Shown piece after piece: positions 24,279-37,378 of a DNA stretch of 64,000 bases (its first letter is position 1; every line of letters starts with the position of its first letter). The notes beneath the pieces were generated by a model. The model searched no databases and was not told where the DNA came from. It worked only from the letters and a program-made list of their open reading frames with translations. The stretch spans positions 244,034 through 308,033 of the forward strand of contig ML978183.1 in the NCBI GenBank assembly GCA_010015745.1, given 5' to 3'. Position numbers and translations under genes: made by a program. This stretch comes from Setomelanomma holmii. Lineage: Eukaryota > Ascomycota > Dothideomycetes > Pleosporales > Phaeosphaeriaceae.

Positions 24279-26003
24279 ATGGCATCCAGCTTAGACACCA
24301 AGGTAAACAATCTCAATGTATTGCCATTAGGACTCAACTGATCACTTAGACCTATGCGGGCAATATCATCAACAACAAGTTGGTGCCCACGCCGAAGACT
24401 CGCCATTCATTCGATCCCGCAACAGGCACTCCACTGTATGAGGTTCCTGTTGCTAGAAAGGAAGACGTCGATGCTGCTGTGGACGCTGCCAGGGCTGCCT
24501 TCAAGTCTTGGAGCGCGACGCTATTTTCTGAGCGAGCGCAATTGCTGCTCAAATATGCCGATCTTCTCGAGGAGAACAGAGAGGCTATCCAGAAACTCCT
24601 AACTCTAGAGCAAGGCAAGCCGCTCGGCCTCTCAAAGACAGAGATGGACTGCGCCTTGATCTGGTTGCGCGCATTTGCCACAATGGAGATCAATGATGAA
24701 GTCCTGCAAGAAGACGATGAGAAGATCATCTACTCAACGCATCCACCGCTTGGCGTCTGCGCTGGCATTGTAAGGCTCCCGAAAAAGATCAGGCTGTGTC
24801 AAACTGCTAATGTCTGATATCCGTGTGTCTAGGTTCCGTGGAATTGGCCCATTCTGCTCGGTCTTGGAAAGCTGGGACCGGCTCTCATCACGGGGAATAC
24901 TTTCATCATGAAGCCATCGCCATACACTCCGTACTGCGATCTCAAGCTCGGCGAGCTAGCAACGAAGGTGTTTCCGCCAGGTGTTGTCAGCGTTCTTTCT
25001 GGTGACGACAATTTGGGACCATGGATCACGGAGCACCCCGGTATCGACAAGATTGCATTCACTGGCTCTACTGCCACCGGAAAGCTTGTTGCAGCATCCT
25101 GTGCGAAGACGCTGAAACGTGTCACTCTTGAATTGGGCGGAAACGACGCTGCTATCGTCTGTGGGGATGTCGACATCGACAAGTGTCTTCCAAAGATCAC
25201 GACCCTCAGCTTTTTGAACTCGGGTCAGATTTGTATGCTCACTAAGCGGATATACGTCCACGAAAGCATATACGATGTGTTCAGAGATAAGATGGTAGAT
25301 TTCACCAAGAACAACATCAAGACTGGAAATGGTATTGAGGATGACGTTGTCGTTGGACCTATTCAAAACAAAATGCAGTGAGTATTAGGAACCACTATGG
25401 GGTGTATAGACTAGATGTACGCTGACGACTAGAAGATTCGACAAAGTCAAAGACATGTACGATGAAATTGAGAAGTGCAACTGGAAGACCGCCCTGGCAG
25501 GATCCGTAGGACATTCTCGAGATGGCTATTTCATCACCCCTGCCATCATCGACAACCCGCCAGAGGATTCGAGGATCGTGGTTGAAGAGCCTTTTGGTCC
25601 CATTGTACCGCTACTCAAGTGGTCCGATGAAGCGGACGTGCTAACACGAGCAAATGCGTCGCGACAAGGTCTCGGTGCCTCGGTGTGGAGCAAAGATCTC
25701 AGTCGAGCTGAGCGCATGGCTCGACAGCTTGAAGCAGGTGAGTCTTGCATACTCGCACAGTCCGTGAACATTTTCTGACTTTTACTAGGTTCCGTATGGG
25801 TCAACTCGCACTTCGATGTTGCACCAAATGTGCCATTTGGCGGCCACAAGGAGTAAGTATTAGCCAATCAAACCTGCTTTCGATCATAAGCCGATGCTAA
25901 CTCCTTGATTAGAAGCGGCATAGGCATGGAATGGGGCATGGAGGGTTTGAAGAATTACACCAACAGCCGAAGTTTGTGGGTATGGAAGAAGATATTTGAT
26001 TAG
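24279..26003 (+). CDS. NAD(P)+-dependent aldehyde dehydrogenase
   Basis: Aldehyde dehydrogenases oxidise aldehydes to acids through a cysteine thiohemiacetal. Six exons (24279-24302, 24350-24769, 24833-25377, 25433-25737, 25789-25852, 25913-26003) join in frame to 482 residues, normal for the family. The cofactor-binding region has PWNWPILLGLGKLGPALITG and FTGSTATGKLV. The general-base glutamate lies in LELGGND, and the catalytic cysteine in SGQICMLTKRIYV. EEPFGPIVPLLKW and PFGGHKESGIGMEWG complete the signature set. All introns have GT..AG ends; one acceptor at 25432 was chosen to preserve frame. There is no targeting signal, so it is probably cytosolic. The substrate is unknown; a glutathione S-transferase gene follows on the same strand. 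Confidence 0.92.
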
Positions 26004-26659
26004 ACATTGGCTTGCCTCGTCACTTCTCTTACACCGTATATCGTCTTGTTGCTTAGCATCACCATTGTCCAGACGCTTTTTGGTGTCTTTCTGAATGATG
26101 GATTAATTGTCAAGGTTGACCAACGGTGGGTTGAAAAGTGAATCCTTCCGCAGCTCAGCAGCGTATTTATCAACCATTATGTTAAACTACCCTGGACTCC
26201 TTGTCGAGAAGAAAAAAGAACTCGGGTGTACGAAACCAATGCGCCCTTCTCCAACACTAGGTGGTACAAAAGTTGGATTTATAAGCAGGGCGGAGGCCTT
26301 GTTCCGTAAGCTGAGCAACGACCCTGATAATACCTGACGATTCGACGAGAAGGATGTATTTCCTGGCTGGACTGCAGATGCATGCAAGTTCTATTGGTGC
26401 GAACATCACGCATAATGCTAAAGCACCGCTTAGGCTTGATTCAGGCACTGTCGTGGCTGGCAAACCCACACAAATACTACGCATAGAAGAGCGACAAGAC
26501 CAATGAGATTGATGAGAGAGCCGTTTCGAGATAAGTGCATACTTTGCTTACCAATGGTAGTGAAGTTGGCATTGGTGACGGTAAAGGCCTATTTATGATG
26601 CCCGCCTGAGGTCTAGCCACCAGTCCATTGCATACCCAACACATCAATCCTGCGCTCCT
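26004..26659. other. Intergenic, no gene seen
   Basis: About 650 bp between the aldehyde dehydrogenase and glutathione S-transferase genes, both on the plus strand. Only short frames occur. It should include the 3' end of the first gene and the promoter of the second. Confidence 0.4.
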
Positions 26660-27586
26660 ATGGCGCAACCTATCGGTCTAATCGCCACCAAAGGCATCGA
26701 ACTCCTGACCTTCTCCACCCCAAATGGTAATTCCACATTCCGTACCCATTGCCATCTTCCCCATACTCACGCACCCAGGTTTCCGCATTGCCATCCTCCT
26801 CGAAGAGCTGAAAGCCGCCTACAACACCCCCTATACCGTCCAATCCATCGATATCTTCGCCGGCGTTCAAAAGGAACCATGGTACCTAGCACTCAATCCA
26901 AACGGACGCATACCCGTTCTTATCGACCACGATCAAGGCGACCATGTGGTCACCGAAGGTCCAGCTATCATGAGCTATTTGACACGAATGTATGATGCTG
27001 AGATCAGATTTGGGTTTGTAGAGCCGCTGGAAGTTAGTGGGATGGAGCAGTGGATGAGTTGGTTGCATGCTGGGTTGGGTAAGTCATGCCTTGCTCAAGG
27101 AGATCGATTTCCAGGATGATAGTGATGCAGTTGACTGAAGTGATGGCAGGTCCAAATCAAACGCAAGCGAACTTCTTCTATCGTTTCTGTCCGGCGCGGC
27201 ATGCGTTTCCGACGTTTCGATTCGTGAGCGAGACGGAAAGGCATTATAGCGTGCTGGACGCACATCTTCAGGATCGGGAGTATGTGGCTGGATCAGGACG
27301 GGGGAGGTATAGTATTGTTGACATTGCGCTGTTTCCTTTCGTGGAAGCGATTGGTGTTGCGGGTATTGAGCTTGAGAGGTATCCTAATGTGTTGAAGTGG
27401 TGGGAGAGGGTTAGCCAGAGAGAGGCGGTGAAGAAGGGGATGATGGTTCCTAGTGGGAAACCCTTTCATTTTGGATATGAGGTGCTGCGTAAGATGAAGA
27501 GTGAAGATATAGAGGGGTGGGAAGAGAGGGAAGGACCTCTGGAGAAGGCGTTAGTGGCAGCGCGTAGGGAATATGGGCAGGCGTAG
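26660..27586 (+). CDS. Glutathione S-transferase, Ure2/YfcG-like
   Basis: Glutathione S-transferases conjugate or reduce substrates with glutathione in the cytosol. Exons 26660-26726, 26779-27078 and 27150-27586 join in frame to 267 residues. The N-terminal thioredoxin-like domain begins IELLTFSTPNGFRIAILLEEL, which fits the Ure2/YfcG-type start with Thr-Pro-Asn at the active-site turn. It has the cis-proline segment NPNGRIPVLID and the glutathione-binding GPAIMSYL (usually ESxAI; here Glu-Gly-Pro-Ala). The all-helical C-terminal domain contains the N-capping box region YSIVDIALFPFVEA, typical of the family. Introns are 52 nt and 71 nt. No catalytic defect is obvious. The role could be detoxification or redox; the neighbouring aldehyde dehydrogenase suggests metabolism of reactive compounds, but that is only inference. 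Confidence 0.88.
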
Positions 27587-27901
27587 TATGACATGGCTGA
27601 ATCATCGAACGGGTCGCACCTCAGGTCTAGCAATCGTTCGTGATCGCTCATGCGTTTCTTCACATCCATTTTCAAGCCTAATTATGTTCATCCTTATATC
27701 CTAACATAAGGAGCTAATAACATGCTATCGCGAAACATTCCAACTATTTCAAACAGTAACCGCGTCGCTCGTATGGCTACCGAAGGTCTCCAGGAACAAT
27801 CTTGGCCAATCACGACATATTGCTAGACCTGATGCGCATGCGCAATTGCTGTGCTAAGGTATATACATGGCTGTTTACCTCGTTTTCCGCGGCGCCAATT
27901 C
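27587..27901. other. Convergent intergenic region, no gene seen
   Basis: These 315 bp lie between the convergent glutathione S-transferase and TRM3 genes. Nothing is recognisable beyond expected 3' UTR sequence. Confidence 0.4.
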
Positions 27902-30900
27902 TCAATTCTTCCCATACCATTCTCTCCACCACTCGTATACCGCAATGCCTCCAGCAGTCTGAACATCTAATCACTAGCCGTCAGCCAATTCTCTATCATC
28001 AGCAAATGAGAAGAACTTACTCAGACTTCTAGTGACTCCAATAGTCCTGATCTCAACACATCGATCCAACACCGCAAGCACATCAGCACTGATACCTCCT
28101 TTCTCGCTTCCCAGCACCAAAACGCACTTCTTGGGCAGGGTACCTAGATCTCTCACATCCATATCTTGATCGTCTTCCGTTCCTAGAACGCCACTTCGAT
28201 CTGTCTGCTCAATACCAACAATCTGGTACCCATTTCTCTTCATGTCTAGCAAGAACGCTGGAACCCGTGGAATCTTGAGTTCGTGGATGGGCAGATGTTT
28301 CTCTGATGTTACGCTGGTGGCCTTGAAGTCTTTATGCGCTGTCTTGCGAAGATCGTCGATATGCAAGGCTTCCAATCCGAATGACTCAGAGATACGAGAA
28401 AGACCGCCTAGATTCGTAGGGTTGTCGATGAGAGATGCTACAAGAATGACGGAAGCCGGACGCTTGTTCTGAATGCTTGGTGGCCCTGATTGAGGGTGGA
28501 AGGATGCGATGCTGAAGCCGGACTTGGTCTGGAAGAAAGCTGGCGAATCTTGTGTTTCTGCTTTGGTCGTTTGTGAAGCAGCCGTGTTATTTGGCGTAGA
28601 CATCGTATATGAAATACTTGCTATTGAGTCACCAAGCGAGATTCGCTCAGGTGGAACGCGCAAGCCCGTCAAGCGATCTGCTTCTTGAAGAGCTAGAAAG
28701 TCCTCGTGTGCGAGCCGCTCCTTTTCTGGTGACTCAATGGTAAGATACTGTCCTTGAAAGATGTTCACAAGAGTGTAGTCTTTCACAGCATCCAGCTTCA
28801 AAGTTCTGATTGTCCAGGGAGCGCTTTGAAACTTGTCCAGGCTACGAATGAAACCATCCAAGCTTACAAAAGCGGGGTTGTCCGTAACACTGGTCCATCC
28901 TCGCGAGACGGCCAAGTCGAAGATGATCGGTATCGCGTAGTTTGATTCATGGCGAATTTGCACTTTCGGGCTTGCGGAGAATGGGACTAGTTGTGTCATG
29001 AATGCGGTTGTGAATGACTCCGACTCGTGAGGTGCCACGAGGACTGCCAGCTTCATTAGACTCGCAAGGTGCGAGGAACTGTTCTCATCCAGATTTGCCA
29101 GGTCTTGCAAGATAATTGATGTCCGTCCAGGAAACTTATAGTATGTGCGTGCGATGATCCATTCAAGCAAATAGCGGTATCGCGGCCACGGCTCGAGGAC
29201 CAACGCATGCCTGAAGCTGACAAGATAATCATCAACGTCGCTCTCGGTGATGCAAAAGTCGACAAGCAGAAGCATAGCCTGTAACTGAAGCACATTCTTC
29301 CACTTGCTGATGATTGGGATGCCAGCACGTTGGGTTCTCCAGGGCCCAAGCAGGCGATCGAGTAAGTTCTTCGCGACGCTTGCTTGCTCTTGTGGAAAGC
29401 GCTGGATGAGGTCAATCATGGCGGCGTATGCATGCCATTCTCTCTGCCCGTAGTATGAGTAATACGCCCGATGTGGCTGGTATTTTTGTAGCTCCTCGGC
29501 TGCGGCTACCTCAAACATGAACTCGGATTTGATCATGGGAGCGCTGTTCAGGAATCGAATTATGAAGTCATCAAATGGGAGTATCTTCAGAATTGCTGGA
29601 CACGTAAATGCAGCTTTGCGCACGAGTGTCCCGATCAAAGACAGAACATATGATCTGCCATCAGCAAGGCTTTGCAACCGGTCCAAAGCTCTTGTGAGTA
29701 GCGGCGATAGATCGTTTGCAACTCTGCTCTCGGGTAGCCATGACTGCTGCAAGATGCATGTACTGATAACAGCCGGATGGAAGATCACTGCTGGTACATG
29801 CACAGCAACAGATCTGGCGAACTGGCGCCGGTCCGCTTCTTCCCACAGCGCATCCAACACAGCGTAAAGATCAGCGTGGTCCAAGAACGTGTAGTCTGTC
29901 TTGTCCAGCAATGTAATTACGTACTGGCATGCTGCTGCGTAGTTCTCTGCTTGAATACAACGGTGGCTTGTTTCTTCCAGTTGATTCCGAAGTGTTCGCA
30001 GCGACGGAGGAAGAAGAGTAAGACTACGCAAGGCGCTGTTGTGCTTCTCAATGGGAGTGTTTAAGGCCTGTAAAGCTAGAGCTTGGGAGCGTAGCTGTTC
30101 ATAGCCAGGTGGTTTAGCAATTGCGCCATTTCGATCGACCAGGCTGCACAGCTGATAACAATATTCTTTGCAAAGATCGCTGGTGATCTCGGGAAGACCT
30201 GGAAGACGAGAGACTCTGACGATCTTATCAATAATCGACGTTGTAGAGCCTGTAACTACATCCTGCACTGGAACCGGAGCGGAGGTTCTGCCCAGACTGT
30301 TGACAAGGCCTTTCAGCAGATAGAGGATGGAGAACTGGAAGATCTTGCCCCGCACATCGAGAATGAAGTCAAGTATTCCAGCTATGACCGATTGTGGAGG
30401 AGATGAAGATATGGCTTCCGAGGAGCGCGATGCGCTTGGTTCAGGCGGCAAACTTGCATACTCATTCGTGACAAAAGACACGACTACATCGGCCAAGGCT
30501 TCGCCATGCGTCGAGAACGTATGTTCGCGTGTCGACACCAGTGTTGATGTGAAGAGTTCACCCGCAGTTGCCCACGGCAGGAAGCCTGTAAGAAAGAAGT
30601 CTAGGTGCCCGTATACGTCTCCGCGGATCTATGTGTCAAATGTGGTTAGCCACCAAGCGCAAAGCACGCCAATGAATTAACGTATCTTGGGTGAGCATTA
30701 CCTGAACGACATAATTGATGTACCAATTGCCAATGATCTTACGCACGCCTTCCTGAACCGTAGGATGAAGTGACGCTGACAGCAATGTACTCGCGATAGA
30801 AGGCGTTATGGATGATTTGAGCAGCTTTGCCAACTCTGGCAAACATGCCTGGACCTGATTGGCGTAGCGATCCAAAACTATGGTCTCGAAGAGAGCCGCA

Positions 30901-32017
30901 TATGAATCGTAGTCTCTTATGTACCTATCGCGCTCTGCTATGCGAAACTGAATTGTGACCGTGTCAATATCTCTCTGCGCTGCTAGCAAAGACTGATGTA
31001 TGATGGCTAAGCAGTATTTACGCTGATCAGCATGTCCGTATAACAAGCCATTTCTGACTAGATTCCAATAAGTGTTCTCGTAGATGCATTTGAGCTCAAC
31101 ATGGTCAACAGCGGCTTGCGATATCCACTGAAACCATGTCCGGAAGATCCTGCTGGACGTGGAACCTATCGGTTTGTTAGCGGACTTTGCGTTTCCCGCG
31201 CGCATACTAGTCAACTTCTAGTCTTCTTGTCATGTAAAAGCAAGATTTAAGCAGGGAGCTGAGCGGGATCATTCTCACCAGATTTGAAGAACCCAGGATC
31301 GAGGGCTTGGAAGCGATCCCACAGAGAGTCGTCAATGATGGACCCAACGAGCACCGGCTGATGTGTATCTGGGCACATACGCAGCCACTGCGGGAGGGAA
31401 GTAGGCTTTGCATGCGCCACAACGATTCGCTCTCCATGCCGCAAAAGAGACAGCAATGCTGATATGGCATCATGAGCTAATTCGTCCAATGGTCGCAAGC
31501 CAATGAAACGGGATAGGATTTCGAGGGTATCGGGGCCGACGATATGGTTGCTACCTTTCGGTAACCAGTAAGAACACTTCAGAAGCGTTAGGTAGGCAGT
31601 AGCTCTACGAGTGCATTCCGCGAAGGCTTTCCGCTCAAAGTCATCGTGATCGTCGTCGTAGGTCTTTCTTAGGGTGGGTAGAAGATGAATGAGGTCCTTC
31701 TGGATTCTCTCCTGAAACAAGACATTTGCGAAGCGCCCATGGCTGCATAGAAGCTCTGCCACCTGATAAAATATGTCAGAGTCTAGACGCTCTTCCGGAA
31801 GCCGTGCCAGAATAAGATCGCACAGCCTCTCGGTCAGCTTGTATTCCTCGTTAGCTGTTGTGCACGCTTTCGATTCGCCCCCAGATGATGAGCGCAACTC
31901 GATGCAAATTCGAAGATCATCGAGACGCAGCTGATCTGAATCCTCGAGTCTAGCGAGACAGCCTTCGTAAATCTTGAACCTTGAATCCTCATCAAGGAGG
32001 CTCAAGATGGTGTTCAT
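27902..32017 (-). CDS. TRM3: TRM3, tRNA (guanosine-18-2'-O)-methyltransferase, SPOUT family
   Basis: Trm3 (human TARBP1) methylates the ribose of G18 in tRNA. Four exons on the minus strand, 32017-31279, 31165-30702, 30628-28021 and 27966-27902, join in frame to 1,291 residues, as expected for this large protein. The first ~1,100 residues are helical repeats without an obvious motif. The C-terminal SpoU methyltransferase domain carries VASLIDNPTNLGGLSRISE (motif 1), CVLVLGSEKGGIS (motif 2), and IGVTRSL joined by the last splice to NVQTAGGIAVYEWW (motif 3). The knot-forming motif 3 is thus split by an intron. Introns measure 113, 73 and 54 nt; the first acceptor (GATAG, with CTAAC upstream) was chosen because it gives FFKSGSTSSRIFRTW. 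The gene diverges from the kinesin. Confidence 0.92.
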
Positions 32018-32532
32018 ATCCAGTTAGAGCTGTGGTGCAAGAAGCACCAGATTGTACCTAAAGCCCGAGCTTCAACACAAACCGTATGAACGAGATGCTC
32101 ACTACCTCTCAAAGAAGTGAATGCAAGCCATGTCTATTTGGGATGTGCGGGTGTTGAAGGGACTTTCTCGTCGCTCGGCACACCGAGGAATGTGCGGATT
32201 GCTGGTTCCGAGATATGAACAGCCGCAACCCTGCTCCTGTAAGTTTTGCGCGCTATCACCAACAGCCACGTCGCAATTGTTATGTTTGTCCGCCTGGCGC
32301 AAATCCCCTTTGGTCTTCGTTGCGCCGAAAGGCCTTTGCTCGCGTTGTGGGGCGCCAAGGCAGTGACGTCGCTTATTCCACGGCAACCGCGGTGTTTACA
32401 TTTGTCCCAGTTGAGGAAAGCGCGACCGAGGATGCGCATCGATCACCGTCAATGCACCTACTATACATCGCGCGGTCGCAGCAGCTTCTCGACGATATTT
32501 ATCAGCTGTTGGACGATATTTTGGACCACAGG
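32018..32532. promoter_or_regulatory. Divergent intergenic region TRM3 / kinesin
   Basis: These 515 bp lie between the start codons of TRM3 (minus) and the kinesin gene (plus). Several frames cross it but none looks coding. No clear TATA element was seen. Confidence 0.45.
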
Positions 32533-34422
32533 ATGTATTCAGCATTGCACACCACCGCTTCAGCGCCGTCGCTGCGCGCTTCGGAGCCATATGCGATGAT
32601 GGCACCGCCGACGCCCATTGCAGACGACCCAGGCAATGTGAAAGTCGTCGTGCGCTGCAGAGCTTTTGTACGGAGAGGTAGGGCACAGCAACTCATCAGC
32701 AATAGAACAAGTACTAAGCGGAGCAGAGAAGGAGAAGGGCACACGATGCCTTATACGAATGGACCCAGCAACACAAAAGACTACGCTTCTGGCGCCCGCA
32801 GACGACGATAGCGGCTCAAATACACGCCGAGTCCTTGACGATAAAGAGTTTACATTCGACCGCTCATACTGGTCGCACGATGAGTCTGACCCACACTATG
32901 CGCACCAAGAGGACGTCTACCGCTCATTTGGTGAGGAGTTCTTGGACCACAACTTCGAAGGATACCACACATGCATCTTCGCCTACGGTCAAACAGGATC
33001 AGGAAAGAGTTACACCATGATGGGCACGCCAGACAACCCAGGCCTCATCCCACGCACTTGTGAGGAGCTGTTTGACAGGATCGCACACGAACCCCGCCCC
33101 GACACAAGTTACCACGTTCAGGTGTCCTACTTTGAGGTTTACAACGAGCATGTGCGAGACTTGCTCACACCACGGACGAACCCGCCCATTTACCTCAAGA
33201 TCCGTGAGAGCCAGAAGGATGGCGTGTACGTACAGGGATTGACTGAAACCGAGATCAAGTCGTATGCGGACATCGAGCGCTTGCTGAAGATGGGAGACTT
33301 GGTAAGCTTCACGACACCCTATAACATGAAAAACCACTAACAGATGAACAGAGCCGTACGACTGCTTCTACAAAGATGAACGACACCTCATCGCGATCCC
33401 ACGCCGTCTTCACGATCCGCCTCAGGCAAATCACACATTCGCTACTCTCTGACGAAACCATTGAACGCACGTCGCGAATGCGCCTTGTCGATCTTGCTGG
33501 CTCGGAACGTGCCAAGTCTACAGAAGCCACAGGCCAGCGGCTTAAGGAAGGAGGGCAGATCAACAAGTCGCTCACGACTCTTGGTCGTGTAATTGCAGCC
33601 CTAGCAGACCCTCGTCGTCACAACACCAAGGGGCGGCGTCCACGCGAAGTCGTCCCCTACCGAGACTCGGTCTTGACCTGGCTCCTCAAGGACTCCTTAG
33701 GCGGCAACAGCAAGACCGCCATGGTGGCATGTATTGCGCCTGCCGATTATGAGGAAACCCTCTCCACGCTTCGCTATGCCGACCAAGCCAAGCGCATTCG
33801 AACGCGTGCCCTGGTCAACCAGGACAGCATCTCAGCTGCGCAGCGTGACGCGCAGATCATGGAGATGGCGGAGCAGATACGCAGTCTACAAGTCAGTGTC
33901 AATGCGGCTAGTCAGCGTAAGAGAGAAGAGGCGACGGAGCTGGAAGAGTACCAGCGACAAGTCGCTCTGATGCAAAGGCTGATGCAGGAAAATCGACAAA
34001 TGTCTGCAGCGAAGATCAAGGCATTGACTTCAGAAGTCGAAGAGCTCCGGCCCGGTATCGCAGCTTTGCGCGCCGAGAACGACTCACTACGCCGACATCT
34101 GGCCCTTGCAGTGGGGGAGCTCAAGAACCCGATTGTTCTGCCTCCGCCACGTTCACTCGCCTCACCTGATTTCGAGCAGAAAGAATGGTTTGGTGATGGC
34201 GATGGTAAAGAGAACACCCTTCCTACACCTGCCGATGATGAGGTCAGTGATGATGACTCTGATTCAGGCTACGATGAAGGCGATCACGACGAACTGGCGC
34301 AGGAGTTGCAGAATGAGGCTCAAGATTTCCTCAACGATCTAGGGCTTTTCCGCAAGAAGGTTGGCAGCGATCGCGAACGTTTCGATCTGAGAGAGGCACT
34401 TGCAGATATTATTGGCAACTGA
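32533..34422 (+). CDS. Short kinesin-3-type motor protein
   Basis: Kinesins are microtubule motors driven by ATP. Exons 32533-32677, 32727-33301 and 33352-34422 join in frame to 596 residues. The motor domain fills residues ~35-420. It has GQTGSGKSYT (P-loop), NDTSSRSHAV (switch I), LVDLAGSERAKS (switch II) and GGNSKTAMVACI. GYHTCIFAYGQ and a Lys/Arg-rich loop 12 (NTKGRRPREVVPYRDS) point to the kinesin-3 (Unc104/KIF1) class. A short coiled coil (about 440-520) and an acidic tail (DDEVSDDDSDSGYDEGD) follow; no FHA, PH or long cargo-binding tail is present, unlike Unc104, which is more than twice as long. Aspergillus UncB is a possible counterpart (from memory). Intron 1 has a TACTAAG branch site. 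The start is the first Met in frame; a Met 63 nt downstream is possible. Confidence 0.88.
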
Positions 34423-34756
34423 AGGTCGGACGACGTCGATGTCTGGCGCAATTGGATGGACTTGGATACGAATGCATGAGCGGCGGCGTTTTGCTTGATA
34501 GCGTTACTGGGATATGTTGGACATTGCGGACAGTATGTAGTATGTAGGACAATTCAGCGATGATGCTTATAGTACAATCGCCAAAGAATGCGTCGAGCTG
34601 CCCAAGTTTGATGAGGACTAGTCGCGCCGATGTACTGTGACGAGAAGCTTTGACCCAGGGTGCCCATGACCTCAACTTCAACCTCGACACCACACAGGCG
34701 CATTCTCAGGCAGCGATCCCAACCCATGGACACCCCACCATGATACCACGTTAGCC
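34423..34756. promoter_or_regulatory. Intergenic, VPS16 promoter region
   Basis: These 334 bp separate the kinesin stop from the VPS16 start on the same strand. No gene, repeat or obvious TATA box is present. Confidence 0.4.
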
Positions 34757-37378
34757 ATGTCGAAGCCAACCGCTAATTGGGAGAGGGTGGGCGACAAGTA
34801 CTACCGTAAAGTACAGCTCTACACAGCCGTCTTCGACCAGGATCTCGAGCTCGAGAACTACAATGTGGTAGGCGCACCGTACAGCGGCGCAGTAGGTGGG
34901 TATGCGGTCATATTCTACTATTGCCTGCGCACTACTGATGATTCGCAGCCATCTACCGCGATGAAGACAAGCTACACACATACCGTGGCCCCAGTGCCTC
35001 CAAGGCCAGCATCGACATCTATAGCTGTGCCGGCAAGCTGATCCGTAGTATCAACGTATGCCCTCACGCGCGACGTAGGGCGACATGACGGCTGACAGGC
35101 GCAGTGGGATAAAGGCACGATCAAGGGACTGGGCTGGTCAGAAGACGAGAAGCTGCTGGTCGTCACCGAGGATGGCACGGTGCGCTGCTACTACGATCTG
35201 CAGGGCGACTTTGTCCCCTTCACGCTGGGCCATGATGCGGAGACACTCGGCGTTGTCTCCTGCAAGTTCTACAGCACCGGCTTCGTTGCAATACTCGGCA
35301 ACAACCACCTCGTCTCCGTTACCTCATACGCCGAGCCGCGGCCCAAGTTACTCGCGGTACCGCCTACCGAGCCCGTCGTGTCTTGGAGCATTATACCACC
35401 CGCTTATTCGCTGTCGCGTTCGGTCGAGGTCATTCTTGCGATTGGCAACACCCTCTATGTCGTCGATGCCACCGAGGCCGAAGATCGCAACTTCGATGCG
35501 GGACCCTTCCGCCATATCAGCGTCAGCCCGCGCGCCGAGTTTCTCGCGTTCTACACCGAAGATGGCAAGGTATGGGTCGTCAGTGGCGATTGGAGCGAGA
35601 AGTTGAGCGAGTATGATAGCAAGGTCAAGACAGTGCCCAAAGACATGCAGTGGTGCGGCTCGAACGCAGTCGCACTCGCTTGGGAAGACGAGATCCACCT
35701 GATCGGCCCACGAAGTGCTGCGGCCAAGTTTTACTACGACTCGTGGGTGCATCTACTGCCAGACGTGGACGGCATCCGCCTGTTGACAAATGAGGTATGC
35801 GAGTTCATACAGAAGGTCCCAGATGAGGCTGTAGAAGTGTTTCGACTAGGCTCCGACTCTCCCGCAGCAAATCTACTCGAGGCATCGTTACTTCTGGAAC
35901 AAAAGAGTCCAAAAGCAGATGACCTCATCCAGCTCATACGACCCTCTCTCGCGGAGGCTGTGGACACTTGCATCAAGGCAGCTGCCCATGAGTATCAGAT
36001 CCATTGGCAGAAATCGCTACTGAAGGCCGCATCGTACGGAAAATCAGTGCTTGACTTATACTCATCTGATGATTTTGTCGACACTTGCGATACATTACGC
36101 GTTCTCAATGCTGTGCGATTCTACGAGGTTGGTCTCCCGCTCAGCTACGACCAATATCGCCGCATGACGCCAGAGAAGCTCATCGAACGCCTCACAAACC
36201 GCAACGAGTATTTGCTTGCTATCCGTGTCGCAGACTATCTGCATCTTCCAACAAGTCGTATTCATGGACATTGGGCGCAGCAAAAGGTGCGCGTTTCCAC
36301 TGATCCCGAAGAAGAGATCTGCAGCCTCATTGTCAAGAAGTTGCGCGGCAAGTCTGGTGTCTCTTTTGAGGAGATCGCCAGAGCAGCATACGACGAGGGG
36401 CGTGTGCGACTCGCCACCGAACTGCTCAACTACGAACCTAGAGCGGGCAAGCAGGTGCCTTTACTGCTGAATATGAAAGAAGACAATATTGCACTGGACA
36501 AAGCCATCGAGTCTGGAGATACAGACCTCGTATATCATGTTCTGCTCCACCTGCGCAAGAAGCTTCCTCTTGCATCATTCTTCCGAGTCGTTAATAGCAG
36601 ACCGGTCGCAACCGCCCTCGTGGAGTCTTCAGCCTGGGACCAGGACCGCGAGCTCTTAAAAGACCTCTACTACCAAGATGACAGGAGGCTTGACGGATCC
36701 AACCTACTGCTGTCAGAGGCTCTCTCTCAATCTGACCTTCATGCATCAATTGACAAGCTAAAGTTAGCCTCCAAGTATTTACAGGACTCGCGTGACGCCA
36801 ACGCAGTTTTCCAGCGTCAGGCAATTGATGACGCCGCGAAGCTGCTGCGCCTTCAAGAAACATCTGAAAGAGATTTGGGTCCACGCGACGGTACACCAGG
36901 AACACCAGGCGCGCAACCAACTTCGTTGATAGGCCTGAGCGCCAACGACACGATTTTTGAGCTTATTCGCGAAGGGCACTACAAGCGTGCACAGAAAGTG
37001 CAAAGCGAATTCAAAATCAATGACAAGACGTACACATACATTCGTCTTCGCGCTCTAGTAGCACGACGACACTGGGTCGAGTTGGAGGAATATGCAAAGC
37101 AGAAAAAGAGCCCGATCGGCTGGGAGCCATTTTTCAACGAAGTTCTCGTCGCAGGCAACCCCAGAGTTGCAAGTGTCTTTATCCCAAAATGCACCACATT
37201 ATCGGTCGCCGAAAGGGTAGACATGTGGGTCAAGTGTGGACTACTTGTGAAGGCAGGCGAAGAAGCTTACAAGGCCAAGGATAGGGCGTTGTTGGAAGAG
37301 CTTAGAAGCAAAGCTGGAGGAAGTGCTGCTGTGGAGATCGAAAGATACCTTGGAATGCTGCCACAAGGGAGGAGATAA
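34757..37378 (+). CDS. VPS16: VPS16, HOPS/CORVET core subunit
   Basis: Vps16 is a core subunit of the CORVET and HOPS tethering complexes, which drive endosome and vacuole fusion together with SNAREs and Vps33. Exons 34757-34895, 34949-35055 and 35105-37378 join in frame to 839 residues, close to the usual length. The N-terminal half shows the Vps16 beta-propeller: WERVGDKYYRKVQLY near residue 10, then KGLGWSEDEKLLVVTEDG. The C-terminal alpha-solenoid includes LLNYEPRAGKQVPLLL, and NMKEDNIALDKAIESGDTDL just after it, a very characteristic Vps16_C stretch. Introns are 53 nt (GTGGGT..CGCAG) and 49 nt (GTATGC..GCGCAG). There are no internal defects. It lies just downstream of the kinesin and is transcribed the same way. 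Confidence 0.93.
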
